Shown here: one piece after another, positions 1 to 8,765 of the stretch
Numbering within the stretch: position 1 is the stretch's first letter
How the letters are laid out: each line of letters starts with the position of its first letter
NCBI RefSeq assembly: GCF_007301515.1
Contig: NZ_CP041666.1
Coordinates: forward strand, 310,001-374,000
Source of the DNA: Radiobacillus deserti
Lineage (GTDB): Bacteria; Bacillota; Bacilli; Bacillales; Amphibacillaceae
Length of the DNA: 64,000 nucleotides
Reading direction: 5' to 3'
The notes under the pieces: generated by a model
Told to the model about the DNA's origin: nothing
Database searches by the model: none
The model's input: the letters and a program-made list of their open reading frames with translations, nothing else
Made by a program: the position numbers and the translations under genes

Positions 1-158
1 CAGTTGACATTTTAAAAGGGGAAAAAACAACCGCAGATATTCCGGTTGAATACCCCGCTGAAATGCAGCTCTTTATAAATAAAAAAGCGGCAGAGGAACA
101 AGGGGTAGAATGGAATTCAGATTGGGATGAGAACGCACAACTAGTAGAAGCTGAATAA
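1..158 (+). CDS. ABC transporter substrate-binding protein, C-terminal end (partial)
   Basis: Only the last 51 codons are in the window (frame starting at base 3; TAA at 156-158). The residues fit the C-terminus of the ABC substrate-binding family PF04392 (TrpX-like, COG2984): a stretch PVEYPAEMQLFINKKAAEEQ followed by an acidic tail. The family binds small ligands outside the cell and delivers them to a LivH-like permease. The permease and ATPase follow directly on the same strand, which supports the call. The ligand is unknown; tryptophan or other aromatic compounds have been proposed for relatives. The N-terminal signal peptide lies upstream of the window. Confidence 0.75.
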   Translation, partial: VDILKGEKTTADIPVEYPAEMQLFINKKAAEEQGVEWNSDWDENAQLVEAE

Positions 159-167
159 CTAGGAAGA

Positions 168-201
168 CTGACTTGGAGAGAGGCACTTTTCTCTAGGTCA
201 G
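168..201 (+). terminator. Imperfect hairpin between binding protein and permease genes
   Basis: CTGACTTGGAGAG pairs imperfectly with CTCTAGGTCAG across a short loop, followed by CCTTTTC. The U-tract is weak. It more likely dampens transcription or stabilises the upstream mRNA (binding proteins are usually made in excess) than ends the operon. Confidence 0.4.
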
Positions 202-226
202 CCTTTTCAGTTAGAAGGAGGACATT

Positions 227-1204
227 ATGTTTATATCAATATTTGGGGCTGTGGAATCGGGTGTTATTTATGCAATAATGGCTCTCGGTGTCTATTTATC
301 ATTTCGTGTGCTTGATTTCCCGGATCTAACAGTAGATGGAAGTTTTGTGACAGGATCATCTGTTGCTGCTATTTCAATCGTTAGTGGGGTACCTCCTGTC
401 CTCGCAACCTTATTTGCTCTTTTAGCAGGTTTTCTAGCAGGGTGTATCACAGGTGTTCTGCACACGAAGGGGAAAATTAACCCACTATTAGCGGGTATTT
501 TGATGATGATAGCTTTATATTCCATTAATCTACGGATTATGGGGAGACCAACCTTACCAATGTTAAATGAGCCGACCATCTTTAAACAAATTGGAGATTG
601 GTGGGCATCTTTAGGAATTGATCAAGCAATAACTAGTTGGTTGACGAACATGGGGCTACAGCAAACACCGAGTACTTGGTCTGTTTTATTTTTTATGATC
701 GTATTATTAGCACTTATAAAATTATGTATCGATTTCTTCTTGAAAACGGAAGTTGGCTTAGCTCTTCGTGCAACGGGAGATAACCAAAAAATGATTCGGA
801 GTTTTTCTGCCAATACTGATTTTCTCATCATTATTGGACTGGGTTTGTCAAACGGACTTGTTGCAATGTCAGGAGGGCTGATCGCTCAGTACGGAGGCTT
901 TTCTGATGTGAATATGGGGACAGGAATGATCATCATTGGGTTAGCTTCTGTCATTATTGGAGAAGCGTCGTTTGGAACAAAAACGATTGTCCGTACAACG
1001 CTAGCTGTCCTTCTTGGAGCTGTTGTATATCGAATCGTTGTAACGATAGCACTGCAAGTTGGTTTTCTGGAAACTGGCGATATGAAGCTAATCACAGCAT
1101 TACTCGTAATTGCTGCACTGGTCGTTCCTAAAATCATAAAAGGAAGAAAAGAAAAACTCCGAAGACAACGTAAACGAGCAGCATTAAGTGTGAAGGAGGG
1201 ATAA
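227..1204 (+). CDS. ABC transporter permease (TrpY/COG4120-type)
   Basis: A 325-residue, very hydrophobic protein with about eight to nine membrane segments and a basic C-terminal tail (KGRKEKLRRQRKR). It resembles the branched-chain amino-acid permease superfamily (BPD_transp_2), especially the single-permease systems paired with PF04392 binding proteins. The early DFPDLTVDGSF stretch is typical of this subfamily. It would form the membrane channel, probably as a homodimer. The start ATG follows AGAAGGAGGACATT. The ATPase begins one base after the stop (GTG at 1206), so the genes are translationally coupled. Substrate is not evident from sequence. Confidence 0.85.
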   Translation: MFISIFGAVESGVIYAIMALGVYLSFRVLDFPDLTVDGSFVTGSSVAAISIVSGVPPVLATLFALLAGFLAGCITGVLHTKGKINPLLAGILMMIALYSINLRIMGRPTLPMLNEPTIFKQIGDWWASLGIDQAITSWLTNMGLQQTPSTWSVLFFMIVLLALIKLCIDFFLKTEVGLALRATGDNQKMIRSFSANTDFLIIIGLGLSNGLVAMSGGLIAQYGGFSDVNMGTGMIIIGLASVIIGEASFGTKTIVRTTLAVLLGAVVYRIVVTIALQVGFLETGDMKLITALLVIAALVVPKIIKGRKEKLRRQRKRAALSVKEG

Positions 1205-1205
1205 C

Positions 1206-2002
1206 GTGCTTCAAGTTTCAGATATATCTATAACGTTTAATGAGGATACTCCAGATGAAAAGAAAGCTCTCCAGAACATTCAGTTATCCTTGAAGGAAGG
1301 AGACTTTGTGACGGTTATTGGAAGTAATGGAGCGGGTAAATCTACGTTGATGAACGTTATTTCCGGAACACTTGTACCAGATGTTGGTGAGGTCTCCATT
1401 GCGGGTAAACCAGTAACTAATCTTCCTGAACATAAACGATCCGCTTATATTGGTCGTGTCTTCCAGGACCCAATGTCCGGAACAGCTCCAAGCATGACCA
1501 TTGAAGAAAATCTGGCAATGGCTTATTCACGAAATAAAAAACGAGGATTTAAAATTGGGGTGAATAAAAAAAGAAGAGAATTCTTTAAAGAATCTCTAGA
1601 AACGATTCATCTAGGATTAGAAAATCGTTTAAATGCAAAGGTTGGATTGCTGTCAGGTGGAGAACGACAAGCTTTATCCTTGTTGATGGCAACTTTTACG
1701 GAACCAGACATATTGCTTTTAGACGAACATACGGCAGCACTAGACCCTTCGCGAGCTGAGCTAATAACACAAAGCTCACTGGAGAAATTGTAGAGAAGTT
1801 CAACCTTACAACATTAATGGTGACGCATAACATGCAACAAGCTTTAGAGTTAGGGAATCGACTTATTATGATGGATAAAGGTCAAATTATATTGGATGTT
1901 AGTGGGCAAGAGAAACAGGAGCTCACCATCGAAAAGCTCCTAGAAGAGTTTAAGAGAATTCGTGGAGAACAGTTCGATAGTGATCGTGCTGTTTTAGGTT
2001 AA
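1206..2002 (+). pseudogene. ABC transporter ATPase with a single-base frameshift
   Basis: The ATPase partner of the permease. GTG start at 1206. Walker A (GSNGAGKS) is at about residue 39, the signature LLSGGERQ and Walker B ILLLDEHTAALDP follow. At about 1770-1774 the frame breaks: the zero frame reaches TAG after SSLEKL, while the +2 frame continues as KLTGEIVEKFNLTTLMVTHNMQQAL, giving the H-loop histidine, to TAA at 2002. Restoring one A in the CAAA run joins the two parts into a normal protein of about 265 residues. As written, the product lacks the H-loop. It may be a sequencing error in a homopolymer, a real mutation, or frameshifting; sequence alone cannot decide. Confidence 0.85.
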
Positions 2003-2016
2003 ATAAACTTATTATA

Positions 2017-2052
2017 AAAAAACCGAGCTAATTGATTAGCTCGGTTTTTTTA
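2017..2052. terminator. Intrinsic terminator, usable from both strands
   Basis: AACCGAGCTAAT and ATTAGCTCGGTT form a strong stem flanked by A-run and T-run (TTTTTTT), just after the ATPase stop and before the convergent oxidase gene. Confidence 0.85.
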
Positions 2053-2059
2053 TAGAGTT

Positions 2060-2167
2060 CGCTGATATCGTTCCGGAAACCGCTGATATAATTTTTTTCG
2101 CTGATATATTAAAAAAACGCTGATATCGAAATTTTTACGCCGAAATACGGGAATTATCGCTGATATC
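2060..2167 (+). repeat. Cluster A of CGCTGATATC repeats
   Basis: CGCTGATAT(C/A) occurs at about 2060, 2081, 2099, 2118 and 2158, about 20-40 bp apart, separated by AT-rich filler; a decayed unit lies near 2138. It fills the convergent spacer between the ATPase and the oxidase. The reverse-complement motif forms clusters at 25041-25149 and 53518-53608. Confidence 0.8.
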
Positions 2168-2177
2168 CTCCAACAAC

Positions 2178-3293
2178 TTATTGCAATGCTTGAGTTACAT
2201 CATAAAGCTCCATCTCAACATCTGTGGAATTGCCCATTATACTATTGGCCAATTCCCTTCCTATAAACGGTCCTGATGTAAGTCCAGAGGAGCCTAATCC
2301 ATTGGCAATATATAACCTTTTATAAGTTGGAACAGCCCCAAAAACTGGTAAATAGTTAGGGGTGACCGGTCTAAACCCAACACGCGTTTCCAATATCTCT
2401 GCGTCTGCCAGTCCAGGTGCAATATGTAATGCCTTATCCAGAATTTCTTTTATACCAGAAGCCGTAACTCGAGTATCAAATCCTACTCCGTTTTCATGAG
2501 TGGTTCCGATAACAATTCTTCCTTGGTCAAAAGATAATACATAATGATCACTAGGAGGCATGACGACTGGCCATGAACTAGTATCTGTGTTAGCTAGGCG
2601 TAAGTGAATAATTTGCGCTTTTTGTGGTTCTACTTGGAATGAGAGGTTTAGAGGAGTAAGTATATTTCCAGCCCATGCTCCAGCAGTTATGACAACTTGG
2701 TCTGCTTCTAGTTGCTGACCATTTACTACAACCCCATTAATATCCTGTCTATTAGTCCAAAGACTTGCTTCTCCTTGTATGTAATCTGCGCCTAGCTTTC
2801 GCGTAGCTCTAAGCAAGGAATCACGTAGTGCAGCTCCGTCTACTCTTGCACCGCCACTTACGTGTACAGCACCATAGCCTTCCGCAAGGGGTGGGAACAT
2901 ATTTCTTACTTGTTCGGGCCCCAATGTAGTAAGCTCTCCTATTTCCGGTGCTTGTTCACGTCTCTTTTCTGCTCTCTTAATCATGGCATCTAGTTTCTTT
3001 GGGTCTGAATGAATGCTTAATGTACCAACCTGTTTATATCCTGTGGATGTTTCACCGGCAGCCTCTAATTCTTGAATCAGTCTAGGATAATAAGCAGCGC
3101 CACCTTTAGCTAACGCATACCAAGCCTTATTTCTACGCTGTGATAGCCAAGGACATACAATGCCAGCGGCTGCAGCTGTTGCTTGTCCTTCCGATTCACG
3201 GTCTATTATGGTTACTTGTTGTCCTGCCTTTGCTAAATGATAAGCTGTGGAGACACCAACAATTCCTGCCCCGATTATGATGGAATTGGTCAT
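2178..3293 (-). CDS. FAD-dependent amino-acid oxidoreductase (DadA/glycine oxidase-like)
   Basis: A 371-residue protein starting at ATG 3293, behind AAGAGGAGGATTC; a longer upstream frame exists but has no better ribosome site. Residues 5-13 (IIIGAGIVG) are the dinucleotide-binding GxGxxG of the DAO family (PF01266), followed by an acidic end of strand beta-2 (IIDRESEGQATAAAAG). A C-terminal VGFRPVTPNYLPVFGAVP and GLGSSGLTSGP are the usual FAD contacts. The family oxidises D-amino acids, glycine or sarcosine to imino acids. No thiamine genes are near, so this is not obviously ThiO. The specific substrate is unknown. Confidence 0.85.
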   Translation of the reverse strand: MTNSIIIGAGIVGVSTAYHLAKAGQQVTIIDRESEGQATAAAAGIVCPWLSQRRNKAWYALAKGGAAYYPRLIQELEAAGETSTGYKQVGTLSIHSDPKKLDAMIKRAEKRREQAPEIGELTTLGPEQVRNMFPPLAEGYGAVHVSGGARVDGAALRDSLLRATRKLGADYIQGEASLWTNRQDINGVVVNGQQLEADQVVITAGAWAGNILTPLNLSFQVEPQKAQIIHLRLANTDTSSWPVVMPPSDHYVLSFDQGRIVIGTTHENGVGFDTRVTASGIKEILDKALHIAPGLADAEILETRVGFRPVTPNYLPVFGAVPTYKRLYIANGLGSSGLTSGPFIGRELANSIMGNSTDVEMELYDVTQALQ

Positions 3294-3410
3294 CTGAATC
3301 CTCCTCTTTTCGGGAAAATGATAGGATTTATACAATGGATAACGTTAATTTCTATTTTGGATAATGAGAAAATTCCTTCCACCATATTCTAACATAGCTA
3401 CTATATAAAG

Positions 3411-3441
3411 AAGGAGCTAGCCCTCCTAGAGCTAACTCCTT
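3411..3441 (-). terminator. Terminator of the protease gene
   Basis: AAGGAGCTAGC pairs with GCTAACTCCTT (one mismatch). Read on the minus strand the stem is followed by a T-rich CTTCTTTATATAG, as expected downstream of the protease stop. Confidence 0.65.
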
Positions 3442-3455
3442 GAATATGGGATAAG

Positions 3456-5837
3456 TTATTTTATGCTTTCGATGTTGCTTTTCTTTTTCGCTAGTTGCTG
3501 ATCGCTAAAATAACCTACTTGGTCAATAGAATAACCGTATTTTGTTATAATACTGTCCGTTACTAGGTTCGTAGAAATCGTATCACCATCTACAATGACC
3601 CAAAATGCTGATTTTGCTCCATCGTAGGTTGCTGTAACGTTTCCGTTCTTATCTTTTATCTCTACATAATCATACCCTGCTTCTGTCTCAAATCTAGAGA
3701 AATGAAGGGCAACCTTTTGAGCACCTACTTTTGTATAGGTGTGTCCACCTTGATAGTTGTTCGCATATGGATGTGCCGTTTCCGCACTGGCGGATTCGTA
3801 ATACCATTGAGCCGTTGTCTGTGAATTAGTTGGATATGTTGCAGACAGTTGATAGGCTACGCTAGTACTTGATGCTCCATTATACCCCACTACTTTTAAG
3901 AAGAATGTTCCACCTGCAGTGGAAGAATAGGAAATAGATTCACTATTCGTGTTGCCATTCTCGGATTGTGCTAGTAGAGTTCCTGATGAGTCATATAAGT
4001 AAAGATCATAATCTCCAGGAAGATTTTTTAAGCTCGCTTGGATAGTGCCTGTTTCACTACTAGTGAACGTGTAGTAGTCAACATCTGATCCACTAGAGAT
4101 ATAACTATTATAATTTTCTCCACTTTCTATGGCATGCGCATTATTAGTCGTGTCATTCGGTTCAAATGTGTCATTGCTTGTCCCACTATTAGAACCGATG
4201 CCAACAGCTGCATATCCGTCAGACACTGCTTGGTATTCAGTGCTATTTGCACCATATAAATCTTCAGCTGACTGGAGTAGAGCGTTTCTAGCATCTTCAA
4301 AATCAGATTGGGATGTGAGATAGCTTGTTAGAGCTCTGTAGTAAATGTCGCCAGATTTATCTAGGCCAATATCATTGGCGATGTAGTAAAACGCTTTGTT
4401 CGGAATCCCACTATTTGTATGAACCCCGCCATTATCTGCAGACGTGTTATAGTAGTCGTCCATATGACTAGGTTGATCATATAGCTCAGGATTCTCTAGG
4501 CTTCTGAGTGCATCTCCTGGTGTACCTGGAGTGTAAATATCTTCTCCAAGCTGCCAGTCAAAATCGCCATTTTCTGCTTCTACAATAACTGCAAAAACAT
4601 CGGACATGGATTCGTTTAACGCACCAGGTTGATCTTGATAAACGAGATTTGCGGTTGTGTCGGTTACCGCATGAGTGAGTTCATGAGCGACCACATCCAA
4701 GGAACCGGATAATGGACTAAAAGTAGATCCGTCTCCATCCCCATATACCATTTGGGACCCGTTCCAGAATGCATTATTAAAATTTGAACCGTAGTGAACG
4801 GTTGAGATGAGATCTGAACCATTATTGTCATAGCTGTTTCTACCATGTGTGTCATAGTAATAGTCATACGTTAACCCTGCAAAGTAATGAGCATCAACGG
4901 CTGCTGCTTGATTACTAGATTGAAAGTTATTGTCCGCGTCCGTCACATAATTACCGGGTAAGGAGGACCCTTGATTTGCCGTGTAGGTCCGGATTATTCC
5001 ATCCATTGGCTTTGAAGTATCGTACAAATAGTACGTTCCATTAGACTGATAGGTTTGTAGGGTAACTGTCTCCCCACTAGATCCTTTCCCAGTACCTGTA
5101 GTAGCTGCTTCTTGTGTCATATCAATTGTTTCTACAATCTTACCATTTCCTGCATTAACAAATACTTGAGTACGACCTGCTTCAGGTTGGATATATTGAA
5201 GATCAATTAAATAAACAGGTTGCCATTTCTTTTTATCCTGATAGAGAAATAGTTTAGCAGAGGGTTCTGCAGAATAGCTATTAGAAGTAGGAGCAAAGGA
5301 TAGTGCGGACTCTGCTTTTTGAATGGCTTCGTGGCTGGACAGCTTTACACGCTTTTTCCACTTTTTATTCTCGAGCTTAGGCTCTACCTGTCCATTCATG
5401 GAAGTAACCGTTCCATTCTTATCAGTGTGGACGATTAACTCCGAACCATAGACGGGGATGCCATCTACTTGCAACTCTACTTTGTAGTGACTCATTCCAA
5501 GTTCGTCCGTTGTAACATGAAGAATGTTGAACGTTCCATTCTGTAGGGAAAATAAATCGCGGTTTTCTTCTAGAAATGAAAGGACTTCCTTCTCTGAATC
5601 AATGGAGCTCTCTGATAGGTCCCCAGTGATGAATTCAGGTACACCACGTTTCTTGTCCCACTTAACCTTAACGTGCTTTTTATTATTGCTGTTTTCCATC
5701 TTTTCTATCACTTTCATTTGTTCTAGTTTCTTATCTGTTTGTTCATTCTTTGCTGCAGAAACTTCTGGTGAAAGAGGGATAGATAGAGATCCAGAAACTA
5801 AGGTCAGCACCATACCAATTACTAAGGGTTTCTTCAT
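3456..5837 (-). CDS. Secreted neutral metalloprotease, M4 (thermolysin/bacillolysin) family
   Basis: A 793-residue preproprotein. The chosen start ATG 5837 has AAGGAGTGAG upstream and opens a clear signal peptide (MKKPLVIGM then a hydrophobic core). A propeptide with FTP and PepSY-like regions follows (about 40-240). The M4 catalytic domain carries the zinc motif HELTH at 385-389, the third ligand Glu409 in NESMSD, and the catalytic His473 in NGGVHTNSG. After the catalytic domain comes a pre-peptidase C-terminal (PPC) domain (about 555-645) and a C-terminal CUB-like beta domain (about 665-770). Ordinary bacillolysins are about 520 residues, so this is a long, multi-domain form. It degrades extracellular protein; the extra domains probably bind substrate or matrix. 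Confidence 0.93.
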   Translation of the reverse strand: MKKPLVIGMVLTLVSGSLSIPLSPEVSAAKNEQTDKKLEQMKVIEKMENSNNKKHVKVKWDKKRGVPEFITGDLSESSIDSEKEVLSFLEENRDLFSLQNGTFNILHVTTDELGMSHYKVELQVDGIPVYGSELIVHTDKNGTVTSMNGQVEPKLENKKWKKRVKLSSHEAIQKAESALSFAPTSNSYSAEPSAKLFLYQDKKKWQPVYLIDLQYIQPEAGRTQVFVNAGNGKIVETIDMTQEAATTGTGKGSSGETVTLQTYQSNGTYYLYDTSKPMDGIIRTYTANQGSSLPGNYVTDADNNFQSSNQAAAVDAHYFAGLTYDYYYDTHGRNSYDNNGSDLISTVHYGSNFNNAFWNGSQMVYGDGDGSTFSPLSGSLDVVAHELTHAVTDTTANLVYQDQPGALNESMSDVFAVIVEAENGDFDWQLGEDIYTPGTPGDALRSLENPELYDQPSHMDDYYNTSADNGGVHTNSGIPNKAFYYIANDIGLDKSGDIYYRALTSYLTSQSDFEDARNALLQSAEDLYGANSTEYQAVSDGYAAVGIGSNSGTSNDTFEPNDTTNNAHAIESGENYNSYISSGSDVDYYTFTSSETGTIQASLKNLPGDYDLYLYDSSGTLLAQSENGNTNSESISYSSTAGGTFFLKVVGYNGASSTSVAYQLSATYPTNSQTTAQWYYESASAETAHPYANNYQGGHTYTKVGAQKVALHFSRFETEAGYDYVEIKDKNGNVTATYDGAKSAFWVIVDGDTISTNLVTDSIITKYGYSIDQVGYFSDQQLAKKKSNIESIK

Positions 5838-6197
5838 ATACTCACTCCTTAATAGAATTATCAATCATAGGCCCACGGTTGATACTCTTTACACTAAATT
5901 AATCAGAAAATTTACACAATAGTCGATTCCTACCAATTATAATAGAGGAATAAGTCCTTCTACTTAGCCATTTTAAGAAATTAATAGATTTGTAGTAGAA
6001 ATGAATTAACAAATGTAAAACTGAAACATAATATCCATAAATTACATATACAATAGTGTTTAAATAATCACTAATATTTTCCTTTGGAACGGATAAAATA
6101 AGAGGAAGCTGTTTTAGTTTACAAGAGATGTGAGGATGGGATATACTCACATTCTGAAAATAACTAATTCCGACTATTCAAATGGGGGTTAAAGGAA
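5838..6197. other. Intergenic region between protease and tcyA
   Basis: 360 bp between divergent genes. It holds the protease ribosome site, a minus-strand TATAAT at about 5937-5942 without a convincing -35, and the tcyA promoter near 6118-6147. An 83-codon minus-strand frame (5899-6150) has no family resemblance and no good ribosome site, and is not called. Confidence 0.5.
6118..6147 (+). promoter_or_regulatory. Probable sigma-A promoter of tcyABC
   Basis: TTTACA (6118-6123), 18-bp spacer, TATACT (6142-6147). The region between it and tcyA would be a leader of about 45 nt. Regulation by CymR or CodY is plausible by analogy to Bacillus, but no clear box was identified. Confidence 0.55.
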
Positions 6198-7028
6198 ATG
6201 AAAAAGTTTTTATGGATACTTGCAATGGTTTCATTGGTCACATTCCTGTCGGCATGTGGATCCGATAATGAAGATACACAGTCTAATCATAATGCAGAGG
6301 GAGAAAAAACGGAAGAAAGTGCCTCTTTACATGATAAAGTCATGGAAGAAGGAGTTTTGACCGTTGGTACAGAGGGCACGTACGCACCTTTTACGTTCCA
6401 TAATGAAGCTGGAGAACTTACTGGCTATGATGTAGAAGTCATCCGTGAAGTGGCGAAAAGAATGGGTGTCGAAGTAAAGTTTGAAGAAACTCAATGGGAT
6501 TCTATGTTCGCTGGCTTAAATGCGGAACGATTTGATTTAATTGCGAACCAAGTTGGGATCAATGAAGAACGACTAGAAAACTATGATTTTTCTGTTCCTT
6601 ATACGTATTCTGCTGCTGTAGTAGTGGTACCTGAGGACAACACGTCTATTACAACGTTTGAAGATCTAAAAGGGAAAAAATCAGCTCAGTCTCTGACAAG
6701 TAACTTTGGAGCAATTGCGGAAGAAAATGGTGCTGAACTAGTACCGGTTGATGGACTTGCACAATCTATCGAGCTTATTAAACAGGGGCGTGTAGATGTA
6801 ACCGTAAATGATAAGCTAGCAGTTTTAGATTATATGAATCAACAGAAGGATGCCGCGATTAAAATTGCAGCACAAGAAGACAATGTATCAGAAACGGCAC
6901 TTGCGTTTAGAAAAGGCAATGAGGAATTAGTCGAAGCAATCAATGAACAATTAGAAGCAATGAAGGAAGATGGAACTTTGACAAAAATTGCCAAAGAGTG
7001 GTTTGGTGAAGATGTTTCCGTTAAATAA
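6198..7028 (+). CDS. tcyA: L-cystine ABC transporter, substrate-binding lipoprotein
   Basis: A 276-residue lipoprotein: MKKF then a hydrophobic segment and lipobox LSAC with the modified Cys at 20. The mature part starts with an acidic linker and is a family-3 solute-binding domain (SBP_bac_3): GVLTVGTEGTYAPFTFH and GYDVEVIREVAKRMG are typical. It captures cystine on the outer membrane face and feeds TcyB. The assignment as TcyA rests mostly on the neighbouring permease and ATPase, which resemble Bacillus subtilis TcyB and TcyC closely. ATG follows GGGGGTTAAAGGAA. Confidence 0.88.
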   Translation: MKKFLWILAMVSLVTFLSACGSDNEDTQSNHNAEGEKTEESASLHDKVMEEGVLTVGTEGTYAPFTFHNEAGELTGYDVEVIREVAKRMGVEVKFEETQWDSMFAGLNAERFDLIANQVGINEERLENYDFSVPYTYSAAVVVVPEDNTSITTFEDLKGKKSAQSLTSNFGAIAEENGAELVPVDGLAQSIELIKQGRVDVTVNDKLAVLDYMNQQKDAAIKIAAQEDNVSETALAFRKGNEELVEAINEQLEAMKEDGTLTKIAKEWFGEDVSVK

Positions 7029-7716
7029 TTTGTTGTTCACGATAACGGCCGATATGCATGGATGGGAGTTGTTCGTCAACTCTCTTTGGCCTATGATTCA
7101 AGGTGGAATCCAATATACGATTCCCCTCACGTTAATTTCATTTGTTGTAGGACTTTTCATTGCTTTGGTGGTTGCTGTAATGAGACTTTCAACGATTTCG
7201 ATTGTAAGGGCACCTGCGGTCGTATTTGTATCTGCGATAAGAGGAACCCCTTTGCTTGTCCAATTATTTATTGTGTTTTATGGCTTACCAAATTTAGGCG
7301 TTACCATTGATCCATTCCCAAGTGCAGTTATTGCATTTTCTTTGAATGTTGGAGCATATGCTTCCGAAATTATTCGTGCATCTATACTGTCTATCCCGAA
7401 GGGGCAATGGGAAGCGGGATATACAATTGGTATGACATACGGGCAGGCTTTACGACGAATTGTATTACCACAAGCAGCGCGTGTTTCTGTTCCACCTTTA
7501 TCTAATACATTTATAAGCTTAGTAAAGGATACGTCTCTTGCTTCGCTAATTCTTGTAACGGAATTGTTTCGTAAAGCACAGGAAATTACGGCACGAACAT
7601 ACGATTTTCTATTACTCTATTTAGAAGCAGCGCTATTATACTGGATTATTTGCTTTGTGCTCTCCATTGTTCAAACGCTGATTGAGAATAGACTAGAGCG
7701 TCACATTGCCAAGTAG
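7012..7716 (+). CDS. tcyB: L-cystine ABC transporter permease
   Basis: About 234 residues with five membrane segments (HisM family). The permease motif around EAGYTIGMTYGQALRRIVLPQA is the EAA loop that docks on the ATPase, and DPFPSAVIAFSLNVGAYASE is characteristic of TcyB. The start at ATG 7012 lies inside the end of tcyA (17-bp overlap) with GGTGAAG ahead of it; an upstream ATG at 6988 would add eight residues. The overlap indicates translational coupling. Confidence 0.88.
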   Translation: MFPLNNLLFTITADMHGWELFVNSLWPMIQGGIQYTIPLTLISFVVGLFIALVVAVMRLSTISIVRAPAVVFVSAIRGTPLLVQLFIVFYGLPNLGVTIDPFPSAVIAFSLNVGAYASEIIRASILSIPKGQWEAGYTIGMTYGQALRRIVLPQAARVSVPPLSNTFISLVKDTSLASLILVTELFRKAQEITARTYDFLLLYLEAALLYWIICFVLSIVQTLIENRLERHIAK

Positions 7717-7727
7717 AAAGGAGGACA

Positions 7728-8477
7728 ATGATGTATTTATCGGTTAAAGGGTTGACGAAGTCATTCGGAGACTTAAACGTATTGGATCAAATCGACTTGG
7801 ACATACCAAAAGGAAAAGTTCTGGCCATCATTGGTCCTTCTGGATCGGGCAAAACCACTTTACTTCGTTGCTTAAATGCATTAGAGACTCCAGACGCTGG
7901 ATTGTTTGAATTCCATGACGGATGGCAGCTCGACTTCGCAAGTCGAATCAAGAAAAATGATATTCTAAGCCTTAGGAAACGGTCCGGTATGGTTTTTCAA
8001 ACCTATAATTTGTTTCCACATAAAACAGCATTGGAAAATGTTACGGAAGGACCACTCGTTGTCCAAAAGCGTGACAGTAAAGAAGTAATCGCGCTGGCAG
8101 ACAATTTACTAGATAAAGTAGGACTAAAAGATAAAAAGGACTTGTATCCTTTTCAACTTTCGGGTGGGCAGCAACAACGTGTAGGTATCGCAAGAGCTCT
8201 TGCTATGGAACCAGAACTGATGCTGTTTGATGAACCTACTTCTGCTTTAGACCCAGAGCTAGTTGGAGAGGTGTTACAAGTGATAAAAGATTTAGCTAGT
8301 GAAGGTTGGACGATGGTCATTGTAACGCATGAGTTAAAATTTGCAGAGCAAGTTGCAGACGAGGTTATCTTTATGGATCACAGTAAAATTGTGGAACAAG
8401 GACCACCGGAAGAAGTACTAAAAGATCCGAAGCAGGAAAGAACGAAACAATTTTTAGAACGAGTATTAAATCCTTAA
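7728..8477 (+). CDS. tcyC: L-cystine ABC transporter ATPase
   Basis: A 249-residue polar amino-acid ABC ATPase. Walker A GPSGSGKT at 36-43, Q-loop in GMVFQTYNLFPH, signature LSGGQQQRVGIARA, Walker B ELMLFDEPTSALD and H-loop IVTHE are all intact. The long match with TcyC (YPFQLSGGQQQRVGIARALA; DEVIFMD; EQGPPEE) is stronger than to other HisP-type proteins. Two adjacent ATGs (7728, 7731) follow AAAGGAGG; the second has better spacing. It powers cystine import with TcyA and TcyB. Confidence 0.92.
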   Translation: MMYLSVKGLTKSFGDLNVLDQIDLDIPKGKVLAIIGPSGSGKTTLLRCLNALETPDAGLFEFHDGWQLDFASRIKKNDILSLRKRSGMVFQTYNLFPHKTALENVTEGPLVVQKRDSKEVIALADNLLDKVGLKDKKDLYPFQLSGGQQQRVGIARALAMEPELMLFDEPTSALDPELVGEVLQVIKDLASEGWTMVIVTHELKFAEQVADEVIFMDHSKIVEQGPPEEVLKDPKQERTKQFLERVLNP

Positions 8478-8511
8478 GCAGACGAAAGGTTCGTTTGCTT
8501 TTTTTATTTTT
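8477..8511 (+). terminator. Terminator of tcyABC
   Basis: AGCAGACGAA-AGG-TTCGTTTGCT stem followed by TTTTTTATTTTT, immediately after the tcyC stop. Confidence 0.85.
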
Positions 8512-8570
8512 GAAAGAGATGACTGCTATGGAACGTCTCATAGATATCTATTATCAAAAAGGAGTTTTCG

Positions 8571-8711
8571 ATGGAAATCCTTAAGGAAAGGAACTTCGAC
8601 ATTTCGTCATGCGAGTCAATGCAGCTGATATTGGAGTTAAACGGATATACTCTGTCTCCAATTGGATTACTACTTGCAAAAATGAATTTTTCCACTTGTT
8701 TATTAACTTAA
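8571..8711 (+). CDS. Possible 46-residue small protein
   Basis: ATG 8571 sits 7 nt after a good AAAAAGGAG. The predicted peptide (MEILKERNFDISSCE, then LELNGYTLSPIGLLLAKMNF) has charged N-terminal and hydrophobic C-terminal halves. I do not recognise the family. It is short and without partner genes; the ribosome site is the main support. Confidence 0.35.
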   Translation: MEILKERNFDISSCESMQLILELNGYTLSPIGLLLAKMNFSTCLLT

Positions 8712-8765
8712 ACGGGGACTACCTTTCTTTAGCAGCGCAAGATGATGGGGGAGCTACGATTAATA

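Noticed and set aside
2060..2167. CRISPR array at the ATATCAGCG clusters
   Set aside because: Repeat core is about 9-10 bp and spacers are 10-30 bp of AT filler; no cas genes; repeats too short and uneven.
4664..4867. 67-codon minus-strand frame rich in Met and Thr within the protease gene
   Set aside because: Alternative frame of the catalytic domain sequence; no independent start signal.
5899..6150. 83-codon minus-strand frame between the protease and tcyA
   Set aside because: Overlaps the tcyA promoter, has no ribosome site and an AT-driven composition (Ile/Tyr rich).
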